64,000 nt of DNA from Tanypteryx hageni (lineage: Eukaryota > Arthropoda > Insecta > Odonata > Petaluridae): NCBI GenBank assembly GCA_028673005.1, contig CM054116.1, forward strand, positions 80,240,572-80,304,571, given 5' to 3'. The notes beneath the pieces are model-generated. The model was given only the letters and a program-made list of their open reading frames with translations, ran no database searches and was not told the origin of the DNA. The position numbers and the translations under genes are program-made. This document shows, piece by piece, positions 48,040 through 60,715 of the stretch (position 1 is its first letter; every line of letters starts with the position of its first letter).

Positions 48040-49459
48040 TTGTCCAATAAATATTGCGCCGTTTATTTTATTTTAGTCTGACCTTATTCTGTCATCATTT
48101 GAAGGTATGGATCTTAAACAATATAAATCAGTTGATACTTGCAAAATGGAAGTAAATGTGGGTTAACTTATTTTTATTTTTGGCCGTGAAGTTTGTCATC
48201 TAGAAGGCTCGGCGCTTTACCGCAGTGAGAGTGACGTCACTGCTCATGATTGCTGGCAGACTTTCAAATTTACAAATTAAAAAAAATACCTATCACTTTG
48301 GTTTTTATTTGACAAGTAGTTTATCTGAAATTCATTTCTTCCCTGGATAAATGAGAAATTCTTGCAAAGCATCGTGATAATTTATCCATAATGCCCACCA
48401 TATTTAGTAAACTCGAATTTTTTGAGCCCAGAAAATATTCGGCACTTTTATGTATCATTGAGACAGTATTGATTTAATAATAATAATTTGGATTGTAATC
48501 ACAAAAAATAATTTTTATAGAGCGATAAATGAGGTCAAAACTTAAAATGATTCATGAAAAAATAGGATCAAATTTAAATTTGACCAACTCTTGTAAGTTA
48601 TATGTTTAATACTATCTTGTGTTCTCATTTTCCATCACTTCTTATTGTTGTAGTAAAAGGTCTCAGAATCGATAGATACATTTGAAATAAAACGCATTTT
48701 GACATAGACCTTAAGGCTTTATACTTTTTCGTGAGGTCACGATGCTTTCTTTTTTAGGACAGAAGAACAGTTATGAGGAGTTTTCCTTCTTTATTCTTGT
48801 TCGCTCGCTGAATTTTTGACCCACACTGGATTAGGTGGTAGTGTATCTGAAATTTCACTTACCCAATCTTAAGCTTTTACACAGCCATATCTTTTCATGG
48901 TGAATGGCGTGATTACAGAATTTCGTGATCAACATCGTATTCTTTCTCTTTATTGCAATTCGCTAACTCAAACAATACTTCTTAGTACTTATTATTTTTG
49001 TTCTTATTTTTTTATAATGCACTACTCGTAGTTGGGAGTAAAAATATTGCTTTTTATCATTTTATTTCATATCAAAGATGGTGCATTACTGATACTTGAC
49101 CTGCTTTGCATAAATGGCCAATTATTTCGAGCATAAATCAGTACAAGTGGAATTTATTGCTCATAAAAATATAAAAAATTCGGATTGTTGCTTGGGTAAA
49201 TGAGAAATATTAGTAAAGACTTCTTATTCTAAAAGTTGGAATGTCACCTTTATATTTTACGGACATTCTTTGGTAAAAATTCAATCAATGAATGAACATT
49301 TTAATACTTTAATTGGTTCTAAAAGACGCTCAAAATAAAGGAGACTAATCTAGGTAAAAATATATATAGAAGTGAACTATGCAACCTCATTAGAGCAAAT
49401 TATAAAATGATAAATGATAACATTCATTAATCGAAAAAAATCATCAGAGTTAGTTAATT
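48040..49459. other. AT-rich intronic stretch, nothing recognised
   Basis: No exon, RNA or element ends found. Confidence 0.4.
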
Positions 49460-50030
49460 AGTGCCAGAAGCGGTACGATTGGTCACCTTAACTTTACCCC
49501 ATTTTCTTTTCATTGCTCTCCATTTTGCATATTTATCACCGTGCAACGTCGCCTCTTATAACCTCCTTTCTTCTCTACATTTCCACTTCAATCCCTCTCT
49601 CTCTCTATTTCTCTCCATCGCATTCGATTGCCGTGACTTTGATTGAATCCCATTCTCCCTCTTTCCTCTTCACCCTGTCATCCCCTCTTTTCTTACTCAA
49701 CGTCTCTCTTCCTTTGGATCATTTATTCTCTTCTTCTCCATTTCCCCCTCCACCCGCCTCATTCTATTAAACCTCTCGAGTTATAACCTCTTTCACATCC
49801 CGCCTCTATCCAGGTCACATCGGTCAGAGGGAAACAATAGGAAAAGAAAGAGCCCTTTTAGAGATAAACCGAGCTATCGTGGAAAAATTTCACTGCCCAT
49901 GACCCATCCCTTCATTCTTTTCCTTATATTTGTAATTTCCTCGCCCCAGACTCTCCTACCGCCTTGTTTTGATTAATCTCGTCCTGAGGTAAAGCATACT
50001 GTGTCCCTCTTATTATACTCTCGTCCTATG
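49460..50030. repeat. pyrimidine-rich island
   Basis: CT-rich text with CTCTCTCTCT and CCCTCTTTCC runs and no credible exon. It belongs to the recurring class of such islands. Confidence 0.6.
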
Positions 50031-50503
50031 ACTCACATCCGCTCGTGAGGATTTATTATATATCGTTTGAAAAGTTTCCGTCTAAACAAGGCTGCAAAAA
50101 TTTTAACTCGAGTTTTTTAACGAAGCCGAACGAAAATTAACTCGTTTTAAAAAATTCTCATTTTGAAAACGAATTTCCTGCGATTGCCTTCTCGCTACAC
50201 CCGATAAAATTTCAATGGTAATATTTCCCTTTCACTAGTCAACTTGCATATTCAGTTTTGTAGAATTATATTGTAATTTCTAGTAATAATTTTAGAAGTG
50301 TCAATTTTTATATATTTGTGGTTTTTATTTTATAAAATTGAAAAATATATTTCATAACGAGCAGTCACTTTTAAGTTTGGAATTAGGATAAACACGTTTT
50401 ATTTGGGAAAAGTATATAATTATGGTTGTTATGGAAACTTTTAATCTTCTTTTTGAAAGGACTAATTATTACTTCACTATCCATATTTTTGTATGGCATT
50501 CAG

Positions 50504-50629
50504 CAAACAAGACCAATTCACAAAGTTCTGCTGTTTCGTGTGCCACCGCTCTGTTGTCTGTTCTGCGATAAAAACCTGAAACAAATGAAATTTATGAGAG
50601 GAAATTCGAAAAAAGCATATTCTAAATAA
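50504..50629 (+). CDS. gene B, last exon (cytoplasmic tail)
   Basis: The acceptor is TTTTTGTATGGCATTCAG|CAA, and the exon runs 41 codons in phase 0 to TAA at 50627-50629. The phase agrees with exon 5. The peptide begins QTRPIHKVLLFRVPPLCCLF and ends in a Lys-rich KKAYSK. It contains a Cys cluster (PPLCCLFC) that could be palmitoylated. An AATAAA overlaps the stop codon, so the 3' UTR might be very short. Together the six exons give about 338 residues without the missing N-terminus. Alternative: the PPLCC motif also recalls OST-alpha-type transporters, so this exon could belong to something else. I rate that lower because its phase and position fit gene B. Confidence 0.58.
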   Translation, partial: QTRPIHKVLLFRVPPLCCLFCDKNLKQMKFMRGNSKKAYSK

Positions 50630-50869
50630 ATATTTGAATATTGTTTTTATTTGTAAACTTGATTTTAAGTAATTAAATTAAAATTAATATGAATTAATGA
50701 AAGCATTTAGAAAATATTTAAGAGAGAATTAAATTATTAATAACAAAATTATTGGGAAATATTGAAGGAATAGGCAGACATAAGAGAAACACATCAATAG
50801 GAATAGCAACCTATTAATATTTATGTCAGTTTGATCCAACAGCCTCGGCTTAACTCATATAGTATAGCA

Positions 50870-51039
50870 CAGTGGTTCTCAACCAGTGTGCCACGACACA
50901 ATGGTGTGCCGTCAGACATGAACTGGTGTGCCGCGGAATTTTGGGAGAAGCGAGAGAGAGACACTGGAAAGTGGGGGCGGTGTGTCGCCATTACTTGTTT
51001 TATTTGTGTAAGTGAAATGAAAATGGTTGAGAAACACTG
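50870..51039. mobile_element. 170-bp hAT MITE with perfect 8-bp target duplication
   Basis: The ends are CAGTGGTTCTCAACC and, in reverse complement, CAGTGTTTCTCAACC. GTATAGCA is repeated directly at 50862-50869 and 51040-51047. This end sequence is typical of hAT MITEs in animals. No coding function. Confidence 0.9.
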
Positions 51040-51047
51040 GTATAGCA

Positions 51048-52330
51048 TTATCGCTAATTTTTCCTGAGTTTTCATTCTACAAGAAGGAACTCGTAATAGA
51101 TTCTTTTAGTATGGAGTGTATGTAGCTAAGCAATTAATAACTACATCTGCTTCTTCTTACCGTCCATTGTTTAATAAAAAAGGAAACTACTTTACAATAT
51201 TTCTACGTAAAAATAATGTAATTTAAATAAACAACGTTTATGTTAAATAAGGTATTTTTAGTAGCAAGTTTTTTAAAACAGATTTATATTTCATATTAGT
51301 CTTTATATTAATTTATTCGAATATACCCTTAAACTAGTAAATTAAACGTCTAATTTTAAAATTTCAATTTATATTATGCTTCTTAGCCCTTCATAAATAT
51401 AAATTTTGATTTTTTATGGACAGTGAAAAAATAATCAGGGAATTAATGGGTTCATTATTAATCTTCTTAATAAATATCCTGTTAGAAAAAAATCATGTTT
51501 GTTTTTTATAATTCTTAGTAAATGATATCGGGATAAAAATTTGTTTACCTCTTGTCTCGTTACGAACTTTAGCTTTGAAAAGTTTTCCTTTTACCTTTTA
51601 GTACCTTTCTTCTTCAAATTTCTCTCATGAATGTAGTTAGTTTTACCAAATTTAAGTCTTTCTCCGTGTTCTGTGTACCAACCATGCGTCTCAGCCATGA
51701 GCTAAGACACATTTTATAAATCTTACTTTCAAAACAAATGTCAGCTTTAATTTTTTTGTTGCTTTCGTACTCATTACATCAATCTTTAACTCATTGGTTT
51801 CTTTAAAAAAGGTTTCTCCGGAATTTTAACGACTGCTGTCGTACGCCATGTCGACTTTTGCAGAAGTAGGTCTCCACATGCTTCTACTCCGCTTTATGAA
51901 AATATATTATTGTAATTTAAAAAATTATTATAAAATCATACTTAAAGATAAATGATAATATATATTATTTTATGTATTATAACTCGGAGAAGTATTTTAT
52001 AATTAGAGAATTTTAGCACTAAAAATTCTTTCGATTCTTTTCAAATTTAGCCAAAGAAATACATACTATTTTATTTTCGCTTTCATCCATAATGACCCGA
52101 GGGAATATTTAGGGAATGTATTTGCTTCAGAAAATCCCACTTACTACGTTTTTGTGTATTGCGTGCTTCTTGATGTAACATACATTAAAATTAAGTAAGA
52201 AACGTTCCACGAATCCTCAATGGGTATTTAAAAACATCCTTTAAAAAGTTCATGTTACCAAGCGGGCGAATCTAATTCAAAACATTTTATTTATAAGCAA
52301 ACATATTTCAACAAGATCACGCCGAACTTA
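51048..52330. other. AT-rich stretch, nothing recognised
   Basis: No supported feature. Confidence 0.4.
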
Positions 52331-52479
52331 GGGAAATAGATGGTCTCTGACGCAAAAGAGAAGCGAGTTTCCACGACGACCCCATCGTACTTTGTTGGTT
52401 TTCCGTGCAGTCAGTCACTCTTTATTTACTTTCCTGGCCCAGCTGATTTACATATACGTCCGCGCACACGACAAGATGA

Positions 52480-52660
52480 AGGTAAAGGGTTGAGGATAAG
52501 AGGGAGGAAAAGAGAGGAGGAGGGAAGAGGAGGTAGGGATTTCGAAGAAAGAGGAGTCGGGGGCGGTAGTGGGGCCGAAAGCGCCTGTGGGAGAGGGAGA
52601 TGGGCAAGCATATAGCTAACCTGATGGCTGGAAGGCCCAGTCGCTTTGTAGGGTGTCAAG
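52480..52660. repeat. purine-rich tract
   Basis: G/A-rich on the plus strand (GGAGGAAAAGAGAGGAGGAG type). ORFs on both strands are compositional. Confidence 0.7.
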
Positions 52661-53839
52661 TAGTGGAAAAGGGTAAAGCGGTAAATGGAAAAAATGAAAC
52701 TTTGGAGCTGTTACATGTGCAGAGGAAGAGATAATGTTGAATCAAATTGGATGAACGAGCAGCTCCGCATTTTCTCTCATTCGGTTTTGAAAGGATTGCG
52801 TCGTAACCCTATTATAAAAATGACGCTAATAATTTGAAATCTTCGGTATAGTACCCAATTTATTTTTTCCTCCCATCAAGAGGATTATATCGTTCGAGAA
52901 AAAATGCGATAGTATTGATCCGCCGTGGCGTAACTATTTTATAATAGACGGAATTGTTCATAAAATGGCGCCCCATCGGACGGGAACTACGGATAACATC
53001 AGTATTTATTTGGGATTAACATTTCATAACACTGAATTACTTTTCAATCATGAGATTAGAGATTTATTCTTGAAGATTTAAAGGTCGTTTCCGATGTAAT
53101 TTTTATGAAAGCGCATGGCAAATATTGTCTCGGTCGAATGAATAAATGTGAGCTAAGCGATTTTTGTTACTTTTTTGTACTTTTAAAATCGTTTAGGCTC
53201 TAGTGTCAGTGATAGGTTTTAACGATTAATAATTGCATGCTGATAATACAGAGATTAATGTTAAAAATTTGAAGTTACTTTTACTTACCTGTATGAGTCA
53301 GAAACAATTAGAAGACACTGAGCAAAACGAAGCTATGGAGAATAAATACTCATAAATTTTCGTAATCTACTTAGTAGAGGCCATTCAATTGATTTAAGTA
53401 TTCATAACGTATTTTTATGATGTGCAATGATAAAGTCTCAGTAAATTATACATAGGAATAGAAAATAAGAACTTTTTACTTGTCCTTATGTTATTTGTAC
53501 ATTGATTCGTGTAATTTAAACCGACACGGTAATTGTTTTCGATCTTAAAATCTCCATCGGGAGAATTAGAACATAGGCATTTTGAACAGATAAAGGTGCT
53601 AGCGAAGTCTTTTTTGTCCATCTTGGTAGGTTGTAATCTCTTTGTTGATTAAACAAATATATTGACTCGAGACAGTAAAGAAATCATCGTTCCGGGGTAT
53701 TCTTCAAAAGGAAGAACTCGGTGACTACCGGAGCGGCGAAGAACAAAAGCTCCTATATTCTCTCCTTCGTTTGGCAGTCAGTGGTGGATGGTTCTGGGTT
53801 CTTTCGAAGACAAACGACCTCTGGAGTCGTTAAGAGCGC

Positions 53840-54300
53840 GTGTGAGGAGGAAGGAGTGAGAGTAGAGAGAGAGAGAGAGAGAGATAAGGAGGGTAGTGGA
53901 TGAAGCGAGGGAGAGGTGATAAAGGGAGGGAAGGAAGGAGCGAGTTTGGGATTTTAGAGATAAGTTTGATCGCAAGGGAAATCGGGGCTATGCTCGAGGG
54001 AAATGAGCGTAGGTGGGTGAGTCGGAGGAGAGGGGGAAGGGGGGGGGGGGGTGAGGTGAGAACGGTGACGAGAGAAGGGCGGCGTCAAAAGGAAGGAGGA
54101 GGTGGGTGTTGTAGGAGTCGAGGCGGTGGCTTTAGTTGAGGCGCACCGATAGGGGAAGATAAAAAAGGAGGCAGATAGAAAGGGAAAGCCTCCATAGGTG
54201 GAGCAGGAGGTGGGGGGGGGGAGCAAGTGGGAAAGGACATGAGTAATAATGTGGCGGTGGCAGGAGGGGGAACGTTAAAAAGAAGGGGCAAGTAAAAGGG
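53840..54300. repeat. purine-rich tract with G runs
   Basis: (GA)n at about 53862-53884, then G/A-rich sequence with uninterrupted G runs of about 10 or more near 54040-54052 and 54211-54221. Multiple G tracts make quadruplex or triplex formation plausible on the plus strand. Confidence 0.75.
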
Positions 54301-54667
54301 TACTTAAAAGGGCGTGGTACTCTATTCTGTGGATTGGTGAGGTTTATGGTGAACTGCATGGGTATAGTGTGTGTAAAGTTCATCCGAAGCGAGGCTTTGG
54401 AATTAAACGAAAAGATATTTTTTCTTTCTGATACTTGAATTGTATTAGTAATGTTTTAAATTATAGCTACGACATTAAAGCTCATTTAAAAAAGTTTATA
54501 CAGTTTTAAGTAATAAAATCAGAAATACTATTAGCCAACCAAGTATAAGGTTTTTATGTACTTAACATTGAATATTTGGGAATATTGTTGAAACGAGAAA
54601 AAATTCTACTATGACTGGGAATCGAACCAAATGATTTTTACTGTAAGCTTTCAAGAATTTAGATCAG

Positions 54668-54994
54668 GAGTGGACGCGCGGGCCGTACGCGACCCTCGAA
54701 AGCATTTCATACGGCTCGCGAAGCTGTAATGGAAAAGAGACCCGTAAAATTTAACACACAAATTCATATTATTTTCTTGAAATTATGATAATAGAAATTT
54801 GAAATTTTAGCCCTAAAATTCTTAATTTAGACTTGATTTTTACGTATACGATACCTCAGAATCTCTAGATAACTTCAGATTTTAATTCTAATGCGGTTTG
54901 TCTAAGCATTGGCAACTTTCAATACGGCCCGTCGAATTATTCGCAACCATCTATTTGGCTCACTATGAAGAAAAGGTTGTCAACCCCTCTTTCA
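54668..54994. mobile_element. hAT-like non-autonomous remnant
   Basis: The left end CAGGAGTGGACGCGCGGGCC and the right end (reverse complement AGGGGTTGACAACCTTTTC, followed further in by GACGGGCCGTATTG) are degenerate hAT termini of the GCGGGCCG class. The interior is AT-rich and non-coding. No duplication survives. Confidence 0.55.
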
Positions 54995-56240
54995 GTTTCT
55001 GAAGTAAAACAAATTTTCATCTCACTTTATTTGGAATTTAACCGGTAACCTTTTCGTGCAACCTAAAACATTATCAAATAATTCCGAAAAAATGATTGAA
55101 TTAACTATTTTTAGAATTTTTACCCATGTAAGTCGAAGATACGCCCTAATTTATGAAATAATAGCAACAATAAATGATTTGTTTTGATTTAGGCTAGCCT
55201 TGCAATCATTATTGAAAGGTCAAAAAACTAAACAGCGCTGGAAAGCCCCAATAGTATTAACGTATTTACGAGTAGATGAAACGTAACTCTCGACGAAAAA
55301 ATCTTTTGTTATTATAAATCAATCACCATTTGGCCTGCAATTATGTTTAAAACTCATACGTTTTCTATAAAAAATGTTTAGGATAATTATACAGTACAAG
55401 CCAATTCTGACGTAAAACATCCAGAGCGAGTTTTTCTAATCCCTTTTTTCATTTCCTTCTTATCCTTTATGACGTTTTAACTACATAGATCGATGTCATA
55501 GTGCACTCAGCTGCAAATAGTAATCACTCCAAATAGCTTTATGTATTTGTTATTATTATTTTACTATGGGGAACAATCTCTTGCCAATTAAAACTCAGTA
55601 GCGTGACCTGAAATCATTTTAGTCGTTAAATTCTGAGTACTGGTTCAACTTGCAACTCTAATGAGAATTCTCTCTCGCCTTTTGATCTATGGACTTCTAT
55701 TCGAGCGAGGGTAAACCTCTTTGCATCTGCAAGATTAATCCAGATCATAATCGTTATTTAGCTACTATTTTCAAACCGATTTCTTAAAAAAATTGAAAAA
55801 AGATAAACTTAAGCAGTTATTACGTGTTCATTTTTCGACAAGAAAAACATGAAATTAGTTGGATTTTGGGAAAATAAATATGCTTCAATTTCATGAAATA
55901 AAATAAATGTTATTCTTTAAATGTGTTTATTTTCTTATTACGGAGGAAAAGTCTCATCAGTGATTCATGGTTGACTTTTTTCTATAATGATTTAAACCGA
56001 GTTTATAAGATAAGTCGCATGACACATAGATTGCCTAACAAACCGTGACAAAATATGGACTAGAAGTAGAATATACGTTCCTATTTTGCTTTTTTATTTT
56101 TGAAGTTTATAGTTGTGTAAATTACTCAAAAAATAATATATGGTAAATAAGTAAAATTGTACAATTCCAATTCGAGATGGTATATTTCTATGTGCGGCTT
56201 AGAATTCAAATCCAATGAAAGCCATTCGATTCTGAATTTG
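54995..56240. other. AT-rich stretch, nothing recognised
   Basis: No supported feature. A donor-like GGAG|GTAAGTT at about 56242 follows a short open stretch but has no partner. Confidence 0.35.
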
Positions 56241-56249
56241 GAGGTAAGT

Positions 56250-56433
56250 TAGGCTCGGCGCCAAGAGAACCATGGCCGGGCCGAAGCTAAAGAATAGTGC
56301 GCGGAGTCGCACGGGCGTCGGCCGGCCGCCTCATTCATCGATTCCCGCCCAGGGTGACGAAAACGCCTCGCCGTCCTCGAGAATGATTTACGATCTCGTC
56401 CCAAGGGAAGACGTTTTTACCGCATGCGTTTAA
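56250..56433 (+). other. isolated CpG-rich island with a 53-codon Kozak ORF
   Basis: GC content jumps abruptly in AT-rich surroundings. An ATG at 56272 in strong context (AGAACCATGG) opens 53 codons to TAA at 56431, beginning MAGPKLKNSARSRTGVGRPP. The N-terminal part is basic and Pro/Ser-rich, with no domain recognised. It could be a first coding exon, a small ORF or a regulatory CpG island. The opposite strand is also open over part of it, so coding is not proven. Confidence 0.4.
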
Positions 56434-57111
56434 ATTTATCATCAAAACATACATTTTCTTCATCCTAAAATCTGTTTTTTTTTAAACCAATCACTAAATT
56501 TTCAGTCTCTTTGACCAGTTTCAAAGTAATTTGCGATTAAGTTTTCGAAGGATTTCAGTATAGATATATATTTGTTTAGTATGAGAAGAATTAGTAAGTT
56601 ATATGATCATTATACATCTATATGTTAATAGCGTAAAAAATGCGGTTTGTAAAGCGAAGGTAACAGCCACTTTAACGTGTGATGCATCAAATTTAACGTC
56701 TTGGCCTGCCGATTCGCAGGAAAATTATAAAATTGAAATCGGTTAAACCGTTGGCGAGATATTGAGGTCAGAAGGCTAAATACCAAGGCAATATTTAACC
56801 TAACCAACCAGTCGATTTATCGATGGGCAACTGCTAGTTAAAATTTAATAGGAGGTGTGGACTTCGATCCACTTTTTTTCCTACTTGAAGTAATTTGAAC
56901 GTAAAATTTGTTAATCTGGAGGAATCAATGCGCAATATAAATTCGAAATCATTGCGAATTAGAGCTTTTAAAGAGTATCCTTTTTTAACTAGAGGTGATC
57001 ATTCAGTGGAAGCAAAATAAATTTCAATTATTTAATATACGTTCTTTCAATGATTTAAGCTACGACGACATATTCAAAACTCATGAAAATTCATGAAATG
57101 TCAATTTTTAC

Positions 57112-59485
57112 TTTCTATATATATGGGAAAGTACTGTTTTCATGAAAAAAATCTATTTCGAGATTTTAACGGAAATACACGTTTTGAGGTCCCCTGATCA
57201 CGTTTTGGCCATTTTCTCGATGATGTCTGTATGTGTGTGTGTGTGTGTGGTAGCTTTTTGTGGGTGCTCTAACTCAAAAACTAATAATCAGGTCAACGCA
57301 AAATTTTATATTTAACATTTTTATAAAAGTCACAAAAACTGATTAGTTTTTGATAAATATCGGTCAACCGGAAGTGGGTGTTTACTCTTGTCACTTATCC
57401 ATTATTTTAAAAGATTTGCTTTAATATTTGATATATGTAAACATTTACTGGAATATAAGTTGTAGGAAATTTAATTTTATACAACCTTGGACACATTTTC
57501 CCATATCCCATTGTTTAAGAGATATCTTATATTTTTAGCTGCCACCACCACCTACCGACGACTATTGTTAACTGACGCTAAGTTACGTCTTAGTAACGCT
57601 TCTTTTTCTTTTCTTAATTGTTGGATGTTTATGGCTATAACCAATATCAGAAGGCTATGGTTTGAGTTTATTTCTGTTCTTTATAAAGTCTAAAATTTTC
57701 TCGCAGTTTCTTAAAATATTTATTGTTATGTAACCTATTTGGAATTTTTAGAAATATTACAGATATGGAGAAAGTCATGTGGTGGCCACGTCAGATTTTA
57801 CTTTTGAGTACAATGACACTTCTGCATATTTTGTTTATGAAGTAATAAAAATGACAGTAAAACTTTTTAACTTGCAGTCTTTTAGCTTATTTCGAAAACT
57901 ATGCCAATCATATTAAATTACAACGTCGGACTGAAATTTTCTTTCGTTAATGGCTACCATAAATTTATTTTTAGTTACGAAGCGAGATTTTTTGTTTAAA
58001 TGCAATCGCTACAAATTTTCCCTAGCATTGCATGCCATCGAATTAGAAGTAATGGTAGAAGTTGGTATACAGTCTGTTTTATTTTTATGAGATATTATTT
58101 AAAACTTTAAGCACCTTTTAAATAATCAGCTAAATACATCTTTATGAAATGGCAATTATCGAATTTATAATAGATGCTCGGCGGAGAATAACTTCATTTT
58201 GTCGAGTTCTTTAAACGTTACTTAAAGCGCAAATTTGGAAATGCGGCTTAAGATTTTTTAACGTAATTTCTTAAGCGCTTGTTTAATTATACAGCTTATC
58301 GTTTGCATATTAATAAATTCTCCATCAAGCATCTTGAGAAAAAATGAGAGCCTATCGTAAACAAGCGAAAAAAACATTTTCAAACGTTCTTTACGTTCAT
58401 GTTATTAATACAAAGACACGTCACGTCTAACAGAAATGTTCTTTATTCATACATCGTGCGTCACGATGTTTGTCATCGTCGATGTACGAAACGAATATTC
58501 AATTGGCATGGATATGCAGTTAGTGAGGCTTAAACGCTGTTTTAACCATGACAGTTTCTATTCCCATCGGCTAATTACCCTGAATAAATTTCTAATGCTT
58601 TCATAATCGGGAGGCTAAGATAACAAATATTGAAATCGTGTGAAACAAAGCCTACCATTTTTTTTTAGTTTCAATGAAACCTCATTTAATGCATAATTAG
58701 CCCTTTTTAAATTGATATATCTCGAGAACCTCTATGCTATAACGAACGATTATTGAACTATTTGTTATAAAAATCTGATGTGGCCACCACATGACTTGCT
58801 CCATATTTGTAGTATTTCTAAAAATTCCAAATAGGTTATAATAATAAATATTTTAAGAAACTGCGAGAAAATTTTAGACTTGACCAAGAACAGAAATAAA
58901 CTCAAACCATAACCTTCTGATATTAGATATAGCTACATAGCTCCAACAATTAAGAAAATAAAAAAGAGCGTTACTAAGACAACTAATCACCTATTGTTAA
59001 CAATAGTCGTCGGTAGGTGGTGGTGGCAGCTAAAAAAATAATATATCTCTTAAACAATGCATTATATGGAAAAATGTTTCAAACAAAGGTTGTATAAAAT
59101 TAAATTTCCTACAATTTATATTCCAGTAAATGTTTACATATATCAAATATTAAAGCAAATATTTTAAAATAACGGATAAGTGACAAGAGTAAACACCCAC
59201 TTCCGGTTGACCGATTTTTACCAAAAACTAATCAGTTTTTGTGACTTTTTATAAAAATCTTAAATATAAAACTTCGCGTTGACCTGATTAATAGTTTTTG
59301 AGTTAGATCACCCACAAAAAAGCTATCACATACATACGCACACACGCAGATATAATCGAGAAAATGGTGAAAACGTGTTCACGGGACTTCAAAACGTGTA
59401 TTTCCGTTGAAATTTTGAAGTCGATTTTTTTCATGACAAACAATTCTTTCCTCTTTACATACTACGTATATGGAGGGAGTAAAAT
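57112..59485. mobile_element. 2.4-kb foldback element with arms of about 690 bp
   Basis: The left arm (about 57112-57796) and right arm (about 58768-59485) are inverted copies over their whole length. Matching landmarks are TTTCATGAAAAAAAT, ACCGGAAGTGGGTGTTTAC, GCTGCCACCACCACCTACCG and CATGTGGTGGCCAC. The arms differ by substitutions and small indels. The roughly 970-bp centre is not palindromic and has no ORF. Partial copies occur at 27.45-27.59 kb, 47.23 kb and 62.30-62.67 kb. The layout suggests a foldback DNA transposon of unknown superfamily. Confidence 0.85.
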
Positions 59486-60715
59486 ATTCGTAGCTAATCT
59501 CAATGTCATATAGGTATCGTGAAAAGTTCTCGGGTTCGAATTAAGATGTTTCCATTTAGCCCGTTAAATCCCCTTTTAAATGTTACGGAGTATTATAAAT
59601 TGAGTTTTTAAATACATTCAAGTTAAAAATGTAATACTAGTGGTGTAATCACTCCTAAAAATGACGAGTATGCGTGAATAACGTATTAAAATGAATTCTG
59701 TATAAAATAGTTTAATGAAACCATCCTTTATATACACCAAAAAGTAAAATATAAATATAAAACTAACTTAATTGAATGTTCCATAAAGTATGAATAGTTT
59801 TGGATATATATATAAGTTTTGTGGCTAATTGGCTAAGAAATATTAGTAAGTAGTGATTTCATTTTACTCAAAATCCGTAAAAAACGGCAATTAAAATCCC
59901 TAAATCTGACTGAGAAACACTCATTATCACAGTATCAATGAATATTTATTTATTTTTACTACCGTCGTATTGTTTAAACTTAAAAATAGGTCCGGAATTT
60001 TGTGAGTACGTCGAATTAGTACTTTCCGTTCTCTAGTTATTCGCGTTAAACCATGACTCGCCACCAGCCCACCAGAGGCACGACCGGCACCATTACACAC
60101 ACAGTAGCACGATACTCTGACTTACATAAGAGCAAAATAGCGCAATACATTTTTCTTGCCGATATAAATTTAATGCGTTTAAATGATTTCCAATATTCGT
60201 TTCAAAGAACTGCGTGTTTACTAATGATATCTACACACATTATATATACTGCTGAAGTTCGGACTTCCGGCTAACTTGCTAAGGCATAACCCCACATACG
60301 AGTAAACTTTAGAACCGTATTTTTTTAAAATAGAGTGCATTAAAAAGATATCGACTAATATCAATTCTATTAATGCAGACTGAAAGAATTAAAATCAATT
60401 AATTTACTAGGCATTCCCACGCGAATACAAATGGAACGTGAGATATCGTGTGCACTCATCCGTTCGTTAATTTTTTTAAAACTGGAGCATTGAATTTATA
60501 GTTCCGATAGGGGTAATAACATTTTATTTCGTTAAAGGCTGATTTTTTCGGGTAAACAAATAAAACCAGTTTTTAATGGAAGAAAAGCTGCGACGGAAAC
60601 AACCATTTCTTGGCGAAATGTTTTCCTATATGGCGCAAGCATGAAAAGCCTATTAGCTATTCAGAGGATCGAAACAGTATCTTATTTGCTAAAAGCATCG
60701 GCCAGGAGAATGATA
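59486..60715. other. intergenic stretch, nothing firm
   Basis: A 73-codon ORF at 60053-60274 starts MTRHQPTRGTTG but has no domain or splice support. Confidence 0.35.

Noticed and set aside
54605..54635. Box-B-like sequence on the minus strand
   Set aside because: No matching box A or cloverleaf nearby, so not called a tRNA or SINE.
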